This document shows, in pieces, positions 1-7,780 of a stretch of 64,000 bases of DNA. The notes under the pieces are model-generated. The model searched no databases, had not been told where the DNA came from, and saw only the letters and a program-made list of their open reading frames with translations. The stretch comes from Pontibacter chinhatensis. GTDB lineage: Bacteria; Bacteroidota; Bacteroidia; Cytophagales; Hymenobacteraceae. The DNA is taken from NCBI RefSeq assembly GCF_900113285.1, contig NZ_FOOT01000005.1, forward strand, positions 186,001-250,000. The letters run 5' to 3'. Made by a program: the position numbers and the translations under genes. Position 1 is the stretch's first letter. Every line of letters begins with the position of its first letter.

Positions 1-305
1 ACACCAAGTGGGGTGTACCCTACAACTCGCTGCTGGATAAGGCGCTGCTTGCCTGTGATGAGATCACGGGCTTTATTGTAGCCTGCGCCTTAATCCGTCC
101 GGGAAGGTTGCAGGGGCTGGAGGCAAAGTCGGTGGTGAAGCGGCTGGGGCAGAAGAGTTTTGCCGCCTCCGTTGACAGGGAGGAGGTACGCCTCGGTGCC
201 GAGAAGTTTGGCGTGGACCTGAAGGAGCACATCAGCTTCATCATCGGGGTACTACAACAGCACCAGCAGGAGCTGCAACTGGAGCCAGTGGGAGAGCAGG
301 CGTAA
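1..305 (+). CDS. HD-domain phosphohydrolase, C-terminal part (partial)
   Basis: This is the 3' end of a gene cut by the left edge of the window; the frame opens at base 3 and stops at TAA 303-305, giving about 100 residues. The reading DEITGFIVACALIRP, then KSVVKRLGQKSFAASVDREE and a later GAEKFGVDLKEHI segment, match the C-terminal half of small HD/HDIG-type metal-dependent phosphohydrolases common in bacteria. The metal-binding HD pair would lie upstream and is not visible, so activity cannot be judged. A TTG at 108 is internal and not the start. A strong terminator follows directly. The family call comes from remembered motif order; the substrate is unknown. Confidence 0.7.
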   Translation, partial: TKWGVPYNSLLDKALLACDEITGFIVACALIRPGRLQGLEAKSVVKRLGQKSFAASVDREEVRLGAEKFGVDLKEHISFIIGVLQQHQQELQLEPVGEQA

Positions 306-324
306 GTTACTGGAAGCAAAGTAA

Positions 325-368
325 AAAAGCGGCAGCTGCTGGTAAAGCAGCTGTCGCTTTTATTTTTT
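325..368 (+). terminator. Rho-independent terminator after the HD-domain gene
   Basis: The stem AAGCGGCAGCTGCT pairs with AGCAGCTGTCGCTT around a short GGTAA loop, with one G-T wobble. It is followed by a T-rich run at 358-368. It lies 20 bases after the stop codon. Confidence 0.8.
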
Positions 369-386
369 AGATAGGTTTTAGTGATA

Positions 387-464
387 CCGGGTCCAATCAC
401 CCCTTACCCCTCAGAGCTACGCTCGCTACCTTCGAACTCGTGTTCTCGGTAGTCTAAGGAGGGG
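387..464. repeat. Partial copy of a C-rich block of the composite intergenic repeat
   Basis: The start CCGGGTCCAATCACCCC is nearly the same as the reverse complement of 62632-62648 (CCGGGTCCAACCACCCC). The block ends in CTAAGGAGGGG, which also occurs at the second locus in the form GCTAAGGAGGGG. It appears to be an extra, diverged copy of the outer block of the element at 551-976. No gene is seen here. Confidence 0.5.
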
Positions 465-550
465 AGCTCTGTGATTGCTTTGGCTGAAGTATAAATCACA
501 TAGCCTCGGTTCTCGCGCGGACAGGTCGCGACCTGTCCCTACAAAGTATA

Positions 551-976
551 AACCCACCCCTAACCCCTCCCGAGAGGGGAATTATACTTACTTCTTCTCC
601 TGTCATCTCGAGCTGCGCAAGAGATCTATCGGGAACTCTAACCAGATCTCTCCTAAGGGTCGAGATGACAGCAAGGGCAGGAGCTATCGACCTCTTCCCA
701 GCCTTTGGGTTGAGCGCCTTGTGGATGTTGCGGTGCCCGAAGGGCAGCCCGCAGCGGAGCGAGGAGCAGCTTCAGGCACACCGCGCGATGCCCGAAGGCG
801 AGGCCTCCGGCCTGGGAGGGAGCCAGAGCTGGAGGTGAAACAGTAGCTTAAGTAAGTCTTGAGGATGAACTGGAGCTAGTAAGGATAGCTTGGTTCGGAT
901 TGCGGGAAACGGCGGCTATGAAAGTATAGCCAAAGTATAAAAAGGCACGAGCTACAAGCTCGCGCCAGCGGGAAGG
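551..976 (+). repeat. Composite non-coding repeat, copy 1
   Basis: This block matches, in inverted orientation, 62211-62639, with the same sub-blocks in the same order. They are: CACCCCTAACCCCTCC; a 70-base palindrome at 601-670 with arms TGTCATCTCGA/TCGAGATGACA; GCAAGGGC; CTTCCCAG; GCGCCTTGTG; GGTGCCCG with AAGGGCAGCC; CGAGGCCT; GAGGATGAAC; AAGGATAGCTTGGTTC; two AAGTATA motifs; and a palindrome at 941-970 (AAAGGCACG...CGCGCCAGC). The lengths are 426 and 429 bases. It fills most of the gap between two convergent genes (306-1029). A 123-residue frame at 475-846 runs across it but is made of repeat sequence and is not called. Confidence 0.8.
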
Positions 977-1029
977 GGCTATGAAAGTATAAGCCAGCAA
1001 GTACAGCTGGCTCTAAGCAAAATCCACTG

Positions 1030-1221
1030 CTACGAAGTATAATCCTTCAAAATCTCAAACCCCTCCTTATCATCCTTTGCCTCTACCACCTCATCTATCA
1101 CATATTGGATTTCCGGCTCCGTCCAATTCTCTTTCTCAGCAGCCTTTATAAATATATCGAGGGCGGCAAAGCGGGAGCCCTGCGCAGGTATAGTGGCTTT
1201 CACCTTTTTCCGGATACGCAT
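1030..1221 (-). CDS. Small conserved-looking hypothetical protein (63 aa)
   Basis: The frame can begin at a GTG (1269), but the ATG at 1221 is preferred. It gives a compact protein starting MRIRKKVKATIPAQG, preceded by the A-rich stretch AAAACAGAACG typical of Bacteroidota starts. The product is basic at the N-terminus and acidic and helical after that, with a WTEPEIQYVIDEVVEA segment. There is no signal peptide, membrane segment or known motif, so no function is proposed. It points away from the hydroxylase gene and ends beside the composite repeat. Coding is supported by a plausible amino-acid composition only. Confidence 0.5.
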   Translation of the reverse strand: MRIRKKVKATIPAQGSRFAALDIFIKAAEKENWTEPEIQYVIDEVVEAKDDKEGFEILKDYTS

Positions 1222-1403
1222 CGTTCTGTTTTTGCCCCAATTTACGAAGTATACCCCAATTCTCGCCACTTTATACTTTGCTAATCCCTTTGCTGGAGGG
1301 CCATCAGGCGCTAACTGCCTATAATCATACTTGCCAAAGCCAATGCAAGGCTAACCCTTTTGCGCGCTGGTCGTTTTAATAGGCTACATAAAGCTTCCTG
1401 CCG

Positions 1404-2357
1404 ATGGAGAAAGAGCTATACACCTTCGACGACCTTACCCGACTCAACGACCTTACCATGATGCACTACGCCGCCCCGATCATTGTGCTGTCGGTGGTGG
1501 GGGAGTGGCTCTATGGGGTTTATAAAAACAGAAACACCTACCATCCAACGGAGTTTGTCTCTGCCCTGACCATTGGGGGCGTGAACGCTGTGATGGGAGC
1601 CATGCTGAAGTTGTGGCTTTTCGGACTGGCGCTGGTTATCTATAACACGGTGCCCTGGGCCATACCCCGAGGCTGGGTGGCCTTTGTGGTATGCTTTGTG
1701 GCGGTGGATTTCTGTCGCTACTGGGCACACCGGATAGCGCACGAGCAGCGGTTTTGGTGGGCTACCCACGTGACGCACCACTCCTCAGAGCGCATGAATT
1801 TCTCGGTTTCTTTCCGCACCGGCTGGACACAGCATATCAAGTTCATCTTCTTCATACCAGTGCCGCTGCTGGGCATCGATCCGTTCACGTTCTTCATCTG
1901 CCACCAGGTAGCCGTGCTGTACCAGTTTTTTGTGCATACCGAGCTGGTGCGCAAACTGCCTAAACCGATTGAGTACATTTTCGTTACGCCGTCGCACCAC
2001 CGGGTGCACCACGGCTCTAACCCCGGCTACATCGACAAGAACTATGGCTCCACCTTTATTATCTGGGACAGGATGTTCGGCACTTTTGAGCCGGAGCGGG
2101 AGCAGGTAAAATATGGACTGACGAAACCGGTGAGCACCTTCAACCCGGTGTACCTTGTTTTTCATGAATGGATGGATATCTGGGAGGATTTGAAGTACGC
2201 CAAATCCTGGAAGGAGCGGTTCCTTATACTTTACAAGCCCCCGGGGGCCATTGTGACAGAGCACCAGCGCAGAAGTCAGCACGAGCCGGTGCAGCCCGCG
2301 CATCAGCAGCCAGAGGAGGTGGTGCTGAGTACAACTGTGGCGCAGCCTGAGGTATGA
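1404..2357 (+). CDS. Sterol desaturase / fatty acid hydroxylase family protein
   Basis: A 317-residue integral membrane di-iron enzyme of the fatty acid hydroxylase superfamily. The diagnostic histidine clusters are visible: H109-RIA-H113, H122-VT-H125-H126, and H198-H199-RV-H202-H203, set between hydrophobic segments at about 22-40, 55-80, 92-105 and 145-175. The family oxidises C-H bonds of lipids such as sterols, carotenoids or fatty acids; the substrate here cannot be read from sequence. The ATG at 1404 follows a gap with no better upstream start. The C-terminal 30 residues are low-complexity and rich in Gln and His. The gene converges on the next one with 9 bases between stop codons. Confidence 0.85.
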   Translation: MEKELYTFDDLTRLNDLTMMHYAAPIIVLSVVGEWLYGVYKNRNTYHPTEFVSALTIGGVNAVMGAMLKLWLFGLALVIYNTVPWAIPRGWVAFVVCFVAVDFCRYWAHRIAHEQRFWWATHVTHHSSERMNFSVSFRTGWTQHIKFIFFIPVPLLGIDPFTFFICHQVAVLYQFFVHTELVRKLPKPIEYIFVTPSHHRVHHGSNPGYIDKNYGSTFIIWDRMFGTFEPEREQVKYGLTKPVSTFNPVYLVFHEWMDIWEDLKYAKSWKERFLILYKPPGAIVTEHQRRSQHEPVQPAHQQPEEVVLSTTVAQPEV

Positions 2358-2366
2358 GCGCTTCCG

Positions 2367-2801
2367 TCAATCGCCCAGGAGCCAATGTATGGCGCTCTCC
2401 TCGTCTATAAAAGTCTCAAACTGCAGCTCGTTTGGCAGGGTAGCCTCTGCCTCCAGTCTTCGCTTCACCTCAAGCGAGTTAAGGTCCATCATCGTGAAGG
2501 GATCTTCCACGCGTGCCCATTTCACCACGGTGGATGCTTTTAGCCTGGGCATGATATGATCCCATAGCCAGTTGGCATCGCCAAGGTTCAGGTGATGCAG
2601 GGCCCGCACATTGCCGAGCAGGTATTTTAGCTGGTAGGTGTGGATGATGTCGAGTACCTGCATCAGGTTTTGCCTTACTTCCTCGCTCTCCAGGTGCTCT
2701 TTGCAATAGATGGTCAGCATGGAAAGGGTGAGGTCCACTTTAATGTAGCAGGTGTCATCCTCCCTGACAACAATAACATTTGTTTTTTGCTCTGCTTCCA
2801 T
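2367..2801 (-). CDS. Hypothetical protein, possibly STAS/SpoIIAA-like (144 aa)
   Basis: A soluble 144-residue protein with alternating strands and helices (YIKVDLTLSMLTIY, then QVLDIIHTYQLKYLLGNVRAL) and a C-terminal FETFIDEESAIHWLLGD. That ending resembles the DEEEALEWL tail of STAS-like or SpoIIAA-like proteins that are abundant in Cytophagales. I see no catalytic motif, signal peptide or membrane segment. The similarity is by fold impression, not a clear motif, so the call is tentative. It is a single gene on the minus strand, convergent with the hydroxylase gene. Confidence 0.6.
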   Translation of the reverse strand: MEAEQKTNVIVVREDDTCYIKVDLTLSMLTIYCKEHLESEEVRQNLMQVLDIIHTYQLKYLLGNVRALHHLNLGDANWLWDHIMPRLKASTVVKWARVEDPFTMMDLNSLEVKRRLEAEATLPNELQFETFIDEESAIHWLLGD

Positions 2802-2990
2802 ACCTCGTCATAAGTAAGCCGTGAAATTATTCTACGTGGTGTTGGCCAAGCAGTTGAACGTGAAATAATTACCTCCTGTCCTTCCGGAAAGAAAAGTAGA
2901 TATAAGCCAAAGCTCGCTCATAAGCAAATTTTGATGCCGAACAGGCCGATATTGTTAGTGGAAGTAGAGGAACTGGCTGGGAGAAGGGGC

Positions 2991-3021
2991 AAAAGAAAAA
3001 GCACGGCGGGAGCCGTGCTTG
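2991..3021 (-). terminator. Rho-independent terminator for the secreted small protein gene
   Basis: The hairpin AGCACGGC-GGGA-GCCGTGCT is followed, on the minus strand, by TTTTTCTTTT. It lies just past the stop codon at 3027. Confidence 0.8.
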
Positions 3022-3026
3022 CTGAG

Positions 3027-3458
3027 TTAGTAACTGTCCTGGTAAGCGGAGTTTTGCTGCCTGGCGGCGGGATTGCTCTGCATCTCGCGCGGCACGCCCA
3101 TTTTCTCCTCGCGGCGCTGCTGGTATTGCTGAAACTGCTGCGGCGTAAGTATGTCTTTCAGCTGCGACAGCCTGGTCTGGCTGATCATGTCCATCTGGGT
3201 CACCAGCTTCTTGGGATTGTTTTTATACTTCTTCTGAGCCTCTTCAGCACTTTTCAGGCTGCTCAGGTTAATGGCGTATACTTTCTGGCTCTGCTGCGGC
3301 GAGAGGCGCAGGTTCTTGGTAAAGCCGGCGGTAATGGCCTCGGCCCGTTGCTCCAGCGTTTGGGTGGCCTGCGCGGTTTTGGCCTGCGGCTGTTGGGCCT
3401 GCGCAAAAACGGAAGGGGCAGCGATGGCAAAGGCAATGGCAAAGACAATCTTCTTCAT
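3027..3458 (-). CDS. Secreted small helical protein, Spy/LTXXQ-like
   Basis: A 143-residue protein with a clear signal peptide (MKKIVFAIAFAIAAPSVFAQ, cleavage after FA-Q) and a Gln/Ala-rich helical mature part. The segments LRLSPQQSQKVYAINL and LKDILTPQQFQQYQQRREE resemble the LTPxQ helices of Spy/CpxP-like periplasmic proteins. The family is associated with envelope stress in other bacteria; the role here is inference. It is monocistronic, with its own terminator. A second protein of the same layout is at 7781-8167. Confidence 0.7.
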   Translation of the reverse strand: MKKIVFAIAFAIAAPSVFAQAQQPQAKTAQATQTLEQRAEAITAGFTKNLRLSPQQSQKVYAINLSSLKSAEEAQKKYKNNPKKLVTQMDMISQTRLSQLKDILTPQQFQQYQQRREEKMGVPREMQSNPAARQQNSAYQDSY

Positions 3459-3554
3459 ACTTTTCTGGTCGTTTTCTGTCCTGCTGGTACAGGCAATTAT
3501 CGTTCCGGTTCTTTTAAGAAGTATAAAACAGGTTTTGGGGGATGATAGTTTCGC

Positions 3555-4604
3555 CTAACTCTCGTTGTAAAAGTATACTTTGTAAAAGTGCATGCCGCGC
3601 TCCTTGTCAAAGCCCCGCTCCACATACTGCTCGCTCTGCTCGGGGTTGTAGCCACTGAATTTTATCTCTATCTGGGTGTCGAGCTTGATAAAGTTGCGGA
3701 ACTTACGCTTCATGTTGCGCACCGTGTTCTTGTTGATTTCGAAGTCGGTGAAGCCCTCGATGTCGCGCTCCTCAGCAAATGTATGGCTGTACTGCATAAA
3801 GCGCTCCTTCGTCTCCGGCTCATCTATCACGCTGCTGGTAAACTCCTCCAGGTCAAACGTTTCGCTTTTGGAGAAGTAGTCCACCGAGCGGCTAATGAAG
3901 TCTACCTGCGCCTTTTTGCTTTCGGTGCGGGCAAAAACCTCCTCCGAGAAATCCTTGCACAGATTCAGAACGGCTTTGGTGTTAAAGTTAGTGTCTTTCA
4001 GCTCGATTACGTTCAGGAAATCATCTTTCCAGAAAACGGCGTCGTAGCTGTTGGCGTCTACCATTTTCACCCGGAACCCGTCCTCGGCCTGTGTATTGTA
4101 AATCATGCAGCCCTTGTCCACGCCCTTCAGGTTCACGCCGAAGTGGTAGTTCACGTTCAGGTCGTCCGCCTCATCCTGGAAAGTCAGGAACGTATCCTTG
4201 TTCTCGGATTTAAACACGCCGATGGCATCCACCACCTCATCGCCCATCACGCAGCCCTCAAAGTATACCACGTACAGCTCGCCACTCTTCACCTTGGGGT
4301 GGTCCGACTGCTGGTAGAGGTGGTTGAGGATGTGGACCGAGTACTCGTGGAAGTTTTGCGGCTCGGTAAACATCAGCGCCGCGTAGGCGAACATCTCGTT
4401 CAGGGCCAGGTCCGAAGTATGGGTAAAGCGGAAAAACTCCTCCTGCTTAAACGGCGACAGGAAGTAGTTGAGCAGCAAGTCGTACAGTTGCTCGTCGTGC
4501 AGGTCCACCAACTCCCTGGAGGCCACCACGCCTTCCTCTTTTGCCTTGTTCCCGACCCGGTGCACAGCCAGTTTCCTCAGGCGCACCTGCGTTCTGTCTT
4601 TCAT
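3555..4604 (-). CDS. Nucleoid-associated protein, NdpA/YejK family
   Basis: A 349-residue soluble protein of the 37-kDa nucleoid-associated protein family (NdpA). Supporting segments are the N-terminal LRKLAVHRVGNK, the middle KSGELYVVYFEGCVMGDEVVDAIGVFKSENKDTF split over consecutive strands, and GCMIYNTQAEDGFRV, in the order and spacing I recall for Bacteroidota members. The length fits the family. Members bind DNA or the nucleoid by function in proteobacteria, and the molecular role in Bacteroidota is not defined. The single gene is transcribed away from the outer membrane protein gene, sharing a 277-base divergent region that contains two AAGTATA-type motifs. Confidence 0.82.
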   Translation of the reverse strand: MKDRTQVRLRKLAVHRVGNKAKEEGVVASRELVDLHDEQLYDLLLNYFLSPFKQEEFFRFTHTSDLALNEMFAYAALMFTEPQNFHEYSVHILNHLYQQSDHPKVKSGELYVVYFEGCVMGDEVVDAIGVFKSENKDTFLTFQDEADDLNVNYHFGVNLKGVDKGCMIYNTQAEDGFRVKMVDANSYDAVFWKDDFLNVIELKDTNFNTKAVLNLCKDFSEEVFARTESKKAQVDFISRSVDYFSKSETFDLEEFTSSVIDEPETKERFMQYSHTFAEERDIEGFTDFEINKNTVRNMKRKFRNFIKLDTQIEIKFSGYNPEQSEQYVERGFDKERGMHFYKVYFYNES

Positions 4605-4881
4605 CTGTTCAGCTTCTTTTTTAAGGCTCCAAAGCTACACATTTAGCCGCGCATTGCCGATGCAGAATCGAAATCACTTGTACTTTTAAGAAGGGCTGCG
4701 GCGGCAGGGATAGCTAAAAGTATGGAACTGTGTTAAATTATAATATTGGGAATCAGTATTTTATACTTTGTTGAGCTTGGAAAGGAGAGAAGCTTATACT
4801 TTTCTGGCACGGTTATTTCTTTAGCGAGTTCGAGCAGGCCAGCTTAACGGAAAAGGATGAAGAAACAAATCTACTATTACC

Positions 4882-5604
4882 ATGAAAAAGATTTTCCTAC
4901 TCATAGCAGTGGCTGTGGGACTGGCAGCGGCCAGTGCCGAGGCCCAGCAGCAGCCTGTTCGATACAACAAGCAATCTGCCTACAACAATAACCCAAATCA
5001 GGTGCGCTTCGGCATAAAGGCCGGCCTTAACCTAGCCGACTGGCAAGGCGAAACCGTGCAAAGTATGCAGGACCTGGTGGATATGTCGGGCGGGTATGTG
5101 AGCAAAGAGATGCGCCCCGGATTTCATGTGGGCACCTATGTAAGTATACCGGTAGCGCCGGGCTTTGAGATTGAGCCGGGACTGCAGTACTCCCAGAAAG
5201 GCACTGTGCTGAAAGGCAAGATTCCGCTGGAGCAGTTCGACTTCCTCAACGCCAACGTGACCCTGACCAACAAGGCGGAGTACCTGGACCTGCCCATACT
5301 TGCCAAAGTATACGTAGGCGAGGGATTCCATATTTTCGCGGGTCCACAGGTGTCGTACCTGCTGTCTAACAAAGTATCGGCCGAGGCCGGCGCCTTTGGG
5401 TTTAAGGCCCTGAACCAGGAGTGGGACATGAACAGCGGCTTCCGTGACTTTGACGTAGCCCTTACCGGTGGCCTTGGCTACAGGTTTGCCAACGGCTTCA
5501 ACCTCAGCGCCGGCTACGATTACGGCCTCAACTCCATCGACAGCAACGGCAGCTTTGATACCTACAACCACGTGATAAAAGCCTCTGTAGGCTTTACCTT
5601 CTAA
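4882..5604 (+). CDS. Outer membrane beta-barrel protein (PorT-like)
   Basis: A 240-residue protein starting with a signal peptide (cleavage near ASAEA-QQQ, residue 22). It then has alternating amphipathic strands with Gly/aromatic turns: FGIKAGLNLADWQG, FHVGTYVSIPVAPGFEIEPG, LQYSQKGTVLKG and the closing HVIKASVGFTF. This is the layout of the outer-membrane beta-barrel (PorT-like) family of Bacteroidota. The terminal Phe fits a barrel protein. No partner gene points to a specific role. The start is the ATG at 4882, directly before MKKIF. It is followed by its own terminator. Confidence 0.8.
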   Translation: MKKIFLLIAVAVGLAAASAEAQQQPVRYNKQSAYNNNPNQVRFGIKAGLNLADWQGETVQSMQDLVDMSGGYVSKEMRPGFHVGTYVSIPVAPGFEIEPGLQYSQKGTVLKGKIPLEQFDFLNANVTLTNKAEYLDLPILAKVYVGEGFHIFAGPQVSYLLSNKVSAEAGAFGFKALNQEWDMNSGFRDFDVALTGGLGYRFANGFNLSAGYDYGLNSIDSNGSFDTYNHVIKASVGFTF

Positions 5605-5630
5605 AAGTTTAGTGTTTGAGTGATTTACAG

Positions 5631-5667
5631 GAGCCCACCGCTATCCCAGTGGTGGGCTCTTCTTTTT
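5631..5667 (+). terminator. Rho-independent terminator after the beta-barrel gene
   Basis: The arms GAGCCCACC and GGTGGGCTC enclose a loop of about 11 bases and are followed by TTCTTTTT. Confidence 0.85.
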
Positions 5668-5733
5668 GCAGGGGCAGGAAAGTATAACTTAATCCCGGAT
5701 CAGCCTGTTATGAGGGGTAAAACCAAATCTGTA

Positions 5734-6735
5734 ATGATGCATAAACTTAACTTACTGTTGTTTAGCCTGCTGCTACTGGCAGGGCAGGTGCTGGGCCAGC
5801 AAGTGCCGGCTTCCCTCAATGCTACCCTCGATGACTATGAGTATCCCCACCCGGTAAATTATTTTGAAGTGGAACTGGAGGGGGCAAAGTATAAAATGGC
5901 CTACATGGACGTGCCCCCGGCCAAAAAAGCAACGGATGCGCCAGTGGTAATGCTGCTGCACGGCAAGAACTTTATGGGAGCCTACTGGCGCCAGACCATC
6001 GACTATCTCTCTAAAAATGGCTTCAGGGTGGTCGTGCCTGACCAGATTGGCTTTGGGAAGTCTGACAAGCCGGAAGTATACTATACGTTCCACCAACTGG
6101 CCCAGAACACGCAGCAGTTGCTGCAGCACCTAGGGGTGAAGCAGGTGGCGGTGGTGGGCCACTCCATGGGGGGCATGGTGGCCACACGTTTTGCGCTGAT
6201 GTACCCGGAGATGACCTCGAAGCTGGTGCTGGAGAACCCCATTGGGCTGGAGGACTACCGGGTGATGGTGCCCTTCAAAAGTATGCAGGAGCTTTACCAG
6301 GCCGAGCTGAAGCAAACCGAGCAGGCTATCCGCAACTACCACCAGACCTATTACCCTGCCTGGAAGCCAGAGTTTAACGAGTGGGTGCAGGTACCCGCCG
6401 CGCAGATAAACCACCCCGATTACCCGAAAGTGGCTAAAGTAGCCGCCCTAACCTTCGCCATGATTTACCAGCAGCCGGTGGTGTATGAGTTCGGAAACTT
6501 GAAGGCCCCTGCCTTGGTGGTGATAGGGCAGGAGGACCGCACCATTGTAGGGAAGGGGTATATTCAGGATAAAGCGAAACAACAGCAGTATGGGCAGTAC
6601 CCGCAACTGGGCAAGCAAACAGCCAAGGCCATACCGCAGGCACAACTGGTTGAACTGCAGAATGTAGGGCACATCCCGCACCTGGAAGTTCCGCAGTGCT
6701 TCCACCAGGAGTTGCTGCGTTTCCTAAAGAAGTGA
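5734..6735 (+). CDS. Secreted alpha/beta hydrolase
   Basis: The frame is open from 5620, but the tandem ATGs at 5734 and 5737 start a clean signal peptide (MMHKLNLLLFSLLLLAGQ, cleavage near VLG-QQ), so 5734 is chosen, giving 333 residues. The alpha/beta-hydrolase core is complete: oxyanion HG at 76-77 (MLLHGKNF), nucleophile elbow GHSMGG with Ser144, acid in the VVIGQEDRTIV strand, and the catalytic His in NVGHIPHLE. The relatives are proline-iminopeptidase and haloalkane-dehalogenase-like hydrolases, and the substrate is open. Export to the periplasm or surface is inferred from the signal peptide. It converges on the next gene with 4 bases between stops. Confidence 0.85.
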   Translation: MMHKLNLLLFSLLLLAGQVLGQQVPASLNATLDDYEYPHPVNYFEVELEGAKYKMAYMDVPPAKKATDAPVVMLLHGKNFMGAYWRQTIDYLSKNGFRVVVPDQIGFGKSDKPEVYYTFHQLAQNTQQLLQHLGVKQVAVVGHSMGGMVATRFALMYPEMTSKLVLENPIGLEDYRVMVPFKSMQELYQAELKQTEQAIRNYHQTYYPAWKPEFNEWVQVPAAQINHPDYPKVAKVAALTFAMIYQQPVVYEFGNLKAPALVVIGQEDRTIVGKGYIQDKAKQQQYGQYPQLGKQTAKAIPQAQLVELQNVGHIPHLEVPQCFHQELLRFLKK

Positions 6736-6739
6736 GTTA

Positions 6740-6967
6740 TTAATGGTGGTGATGGTGGTCGTGGTCGCCGGGTTTGCTGTTAAAGTTGGCGATGGTGCCA
6801 AGTATAAAGAAGGCGATCCAGCAAACGTAAAGCGCATTGAAGTTATCCACCGTTTTGCCCAGCAGCAGCATGATCAGGTTGGCGACTAAAGACATCACCA
6901 GGCCGGTGGTGGCCACAAACTGGTAGGAGTTCATCTCCCGTGGGTCGTATATCTTCGATAACTTCAT
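6740..6967 (-). CDS. Small two-helix membrane protein with a His-rich tail
   Basis: A 75-residue protein with two hydrophobic helices (about 17-37 and 44-62) and a C-terminal PGDHDHHHHH. A tail of six His residues could bind Ni, Zn, Cu or Co, but such tails also arise by codon slippage, so a metal role is only a suggestion. No family is recognised. It reads from an ATG at 6967 and is convergent with the alpha/beta-hydrolase gene. Confidence 0.65.
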   Translation of the reverse strand: MKLSKIYDPREMNSYQFVATTGLVMSLVANLIMLLLGKTVDNFNALYVCWIAFFILGTIANFNSKPGDHDHHHHH

Positions 6968-7278
6968 GTGCTGCTGTTAAGGGTTAACTACCTGGTAACG
7001 CATATTCCGTACCGGAGGTGCCATTGGGGCAAAATTTAAGCAAAGATAAGGGAAGCCTCCGTACTTGCGGCAGTTTATACTTTAAACTTAAGTCGCACTG
7101 AATCCGCCCCTTCCCAAAGTATAATTCTCAGTCTGGGTTCTATACTCTTTTGCGGAAGCATAAAGTGTAAACGGCACAACATTTCTGCAGTTGTTCTATT
7201 ATGTTAACTCATGCATGTCATTTCCGAACCGGGGCATTGTTACAGCGTATACCTCTCTGTAACTAACCTTCAGAAACG
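6968..7278. other. Gene-free spacer, divergent promoter region
   Basis: A 311-base gap between divergent small genes. I see three AAGTATA/TATACT motif copies (near 7078, 7125 and 7141) but no clear TAnnTTTG box, hairpin or frame worth calling. Promoters for both neighbours must lie here. Confidence 0.5.
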
Positions 7279-7650
7279 ATGAATAATAAAGAGGAAGATA
7301 AAAAGAAAGCTCCATCTGAGGAGAAGAACATACATAGTGACTATAACAAACGCGTGGGCATGGGCAATTCGCCCGACCCCAGCGCAAAACGCAATATAGG
7401 ACCTGAGGGCTATACCGAGCGACCGGGGCAAAAAGACAAGCTCAAGAATATGCACATCCAGGGGGATGAGACAACCGGCTACGGCGCCCACGATCCGCTA
7501 AGCACGGAGTCTTTTGCGCAGGGCCCAGGCTTTGAGGCAGAGGGCAGCGACACAGGCATGGCCGGCGACACAGCAGGCATCCGCAAGGGAGAACAGCCTC
7601 TGGGCGAGAAAAGAAAAGACGATGCTGACACAGATCAAAGCCGAACATAA
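7279..7650 (+). CDS. Hydrophilic, probably disordered protein (123 aa)
   Basis: A 123-residue protein made almost only of charged, Gly, Pro, Ser and Thr residues, with no hydrophobic core. Examples are MNNKEEDKKKAPSEEKN, GMAGDTAGIRKGEQPLG and KRKDDADTDQSRT. This suggests intrinsic disorder. Proteins of this type, of unknown or stress-related role, occur widely in Hymenobacteraceae. Coding is supported by the ATG start in an A-rich context and a strong terminator 20 bases after the stop. No function is proposed. Confidence 0.65.
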   Translation: MNNKEEDKKKAPSEEKNIHSDYNKRVGMGNSPDPSAKRNIGPEGYTERPGQKDKLKNMHIQGDETTGYGAHDPLSTESFAQGPGFEAEGSDTGMAGDTAGIRKGEQPLGEKRKDDADTDQSRT

Positions 7651-7669
7651 CTAATTGTTAATAAAGTAT

Positions 7670-7713
7670 AAAAGCAGAAGCGGGAGCCATATTGGCTCCC
7701 GCTTCTGCTTTTA
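7670..7713 (+). terminator. Strong Rho-independent terminator
   Basis: A near-perfect hairpin of about 20 base pairs: AAAAGCAGAAGCGGGAGCCA pairs with its complement across a short TAT loop, ending in CTTTTAT. Confidence 0.9.
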
Positions 7714-7780
7714 TAGGTATTTCCATTCGAAGCAGGCCGGCAGGTGTGACGGCCTGCTTCATCTCGGGCAGTTCGGGTTG

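Noticed and set aside
475..846. A 123-residue plus-strand open frame
   Set aside because: It runs through the composite repeat, including the 70-base palindrome, has no recognisable protein features, and the second repeat copy does not keep the frame.
3588..4646. A 352-residue open frame opposite the NdpA-like gene, and similar long antisense frames (for example 12862-14346)
   Set aside because: They mirror GC-rich real genes with strong family motifs on the other strand; the translations are His/Val/Leu-rich and low in information.
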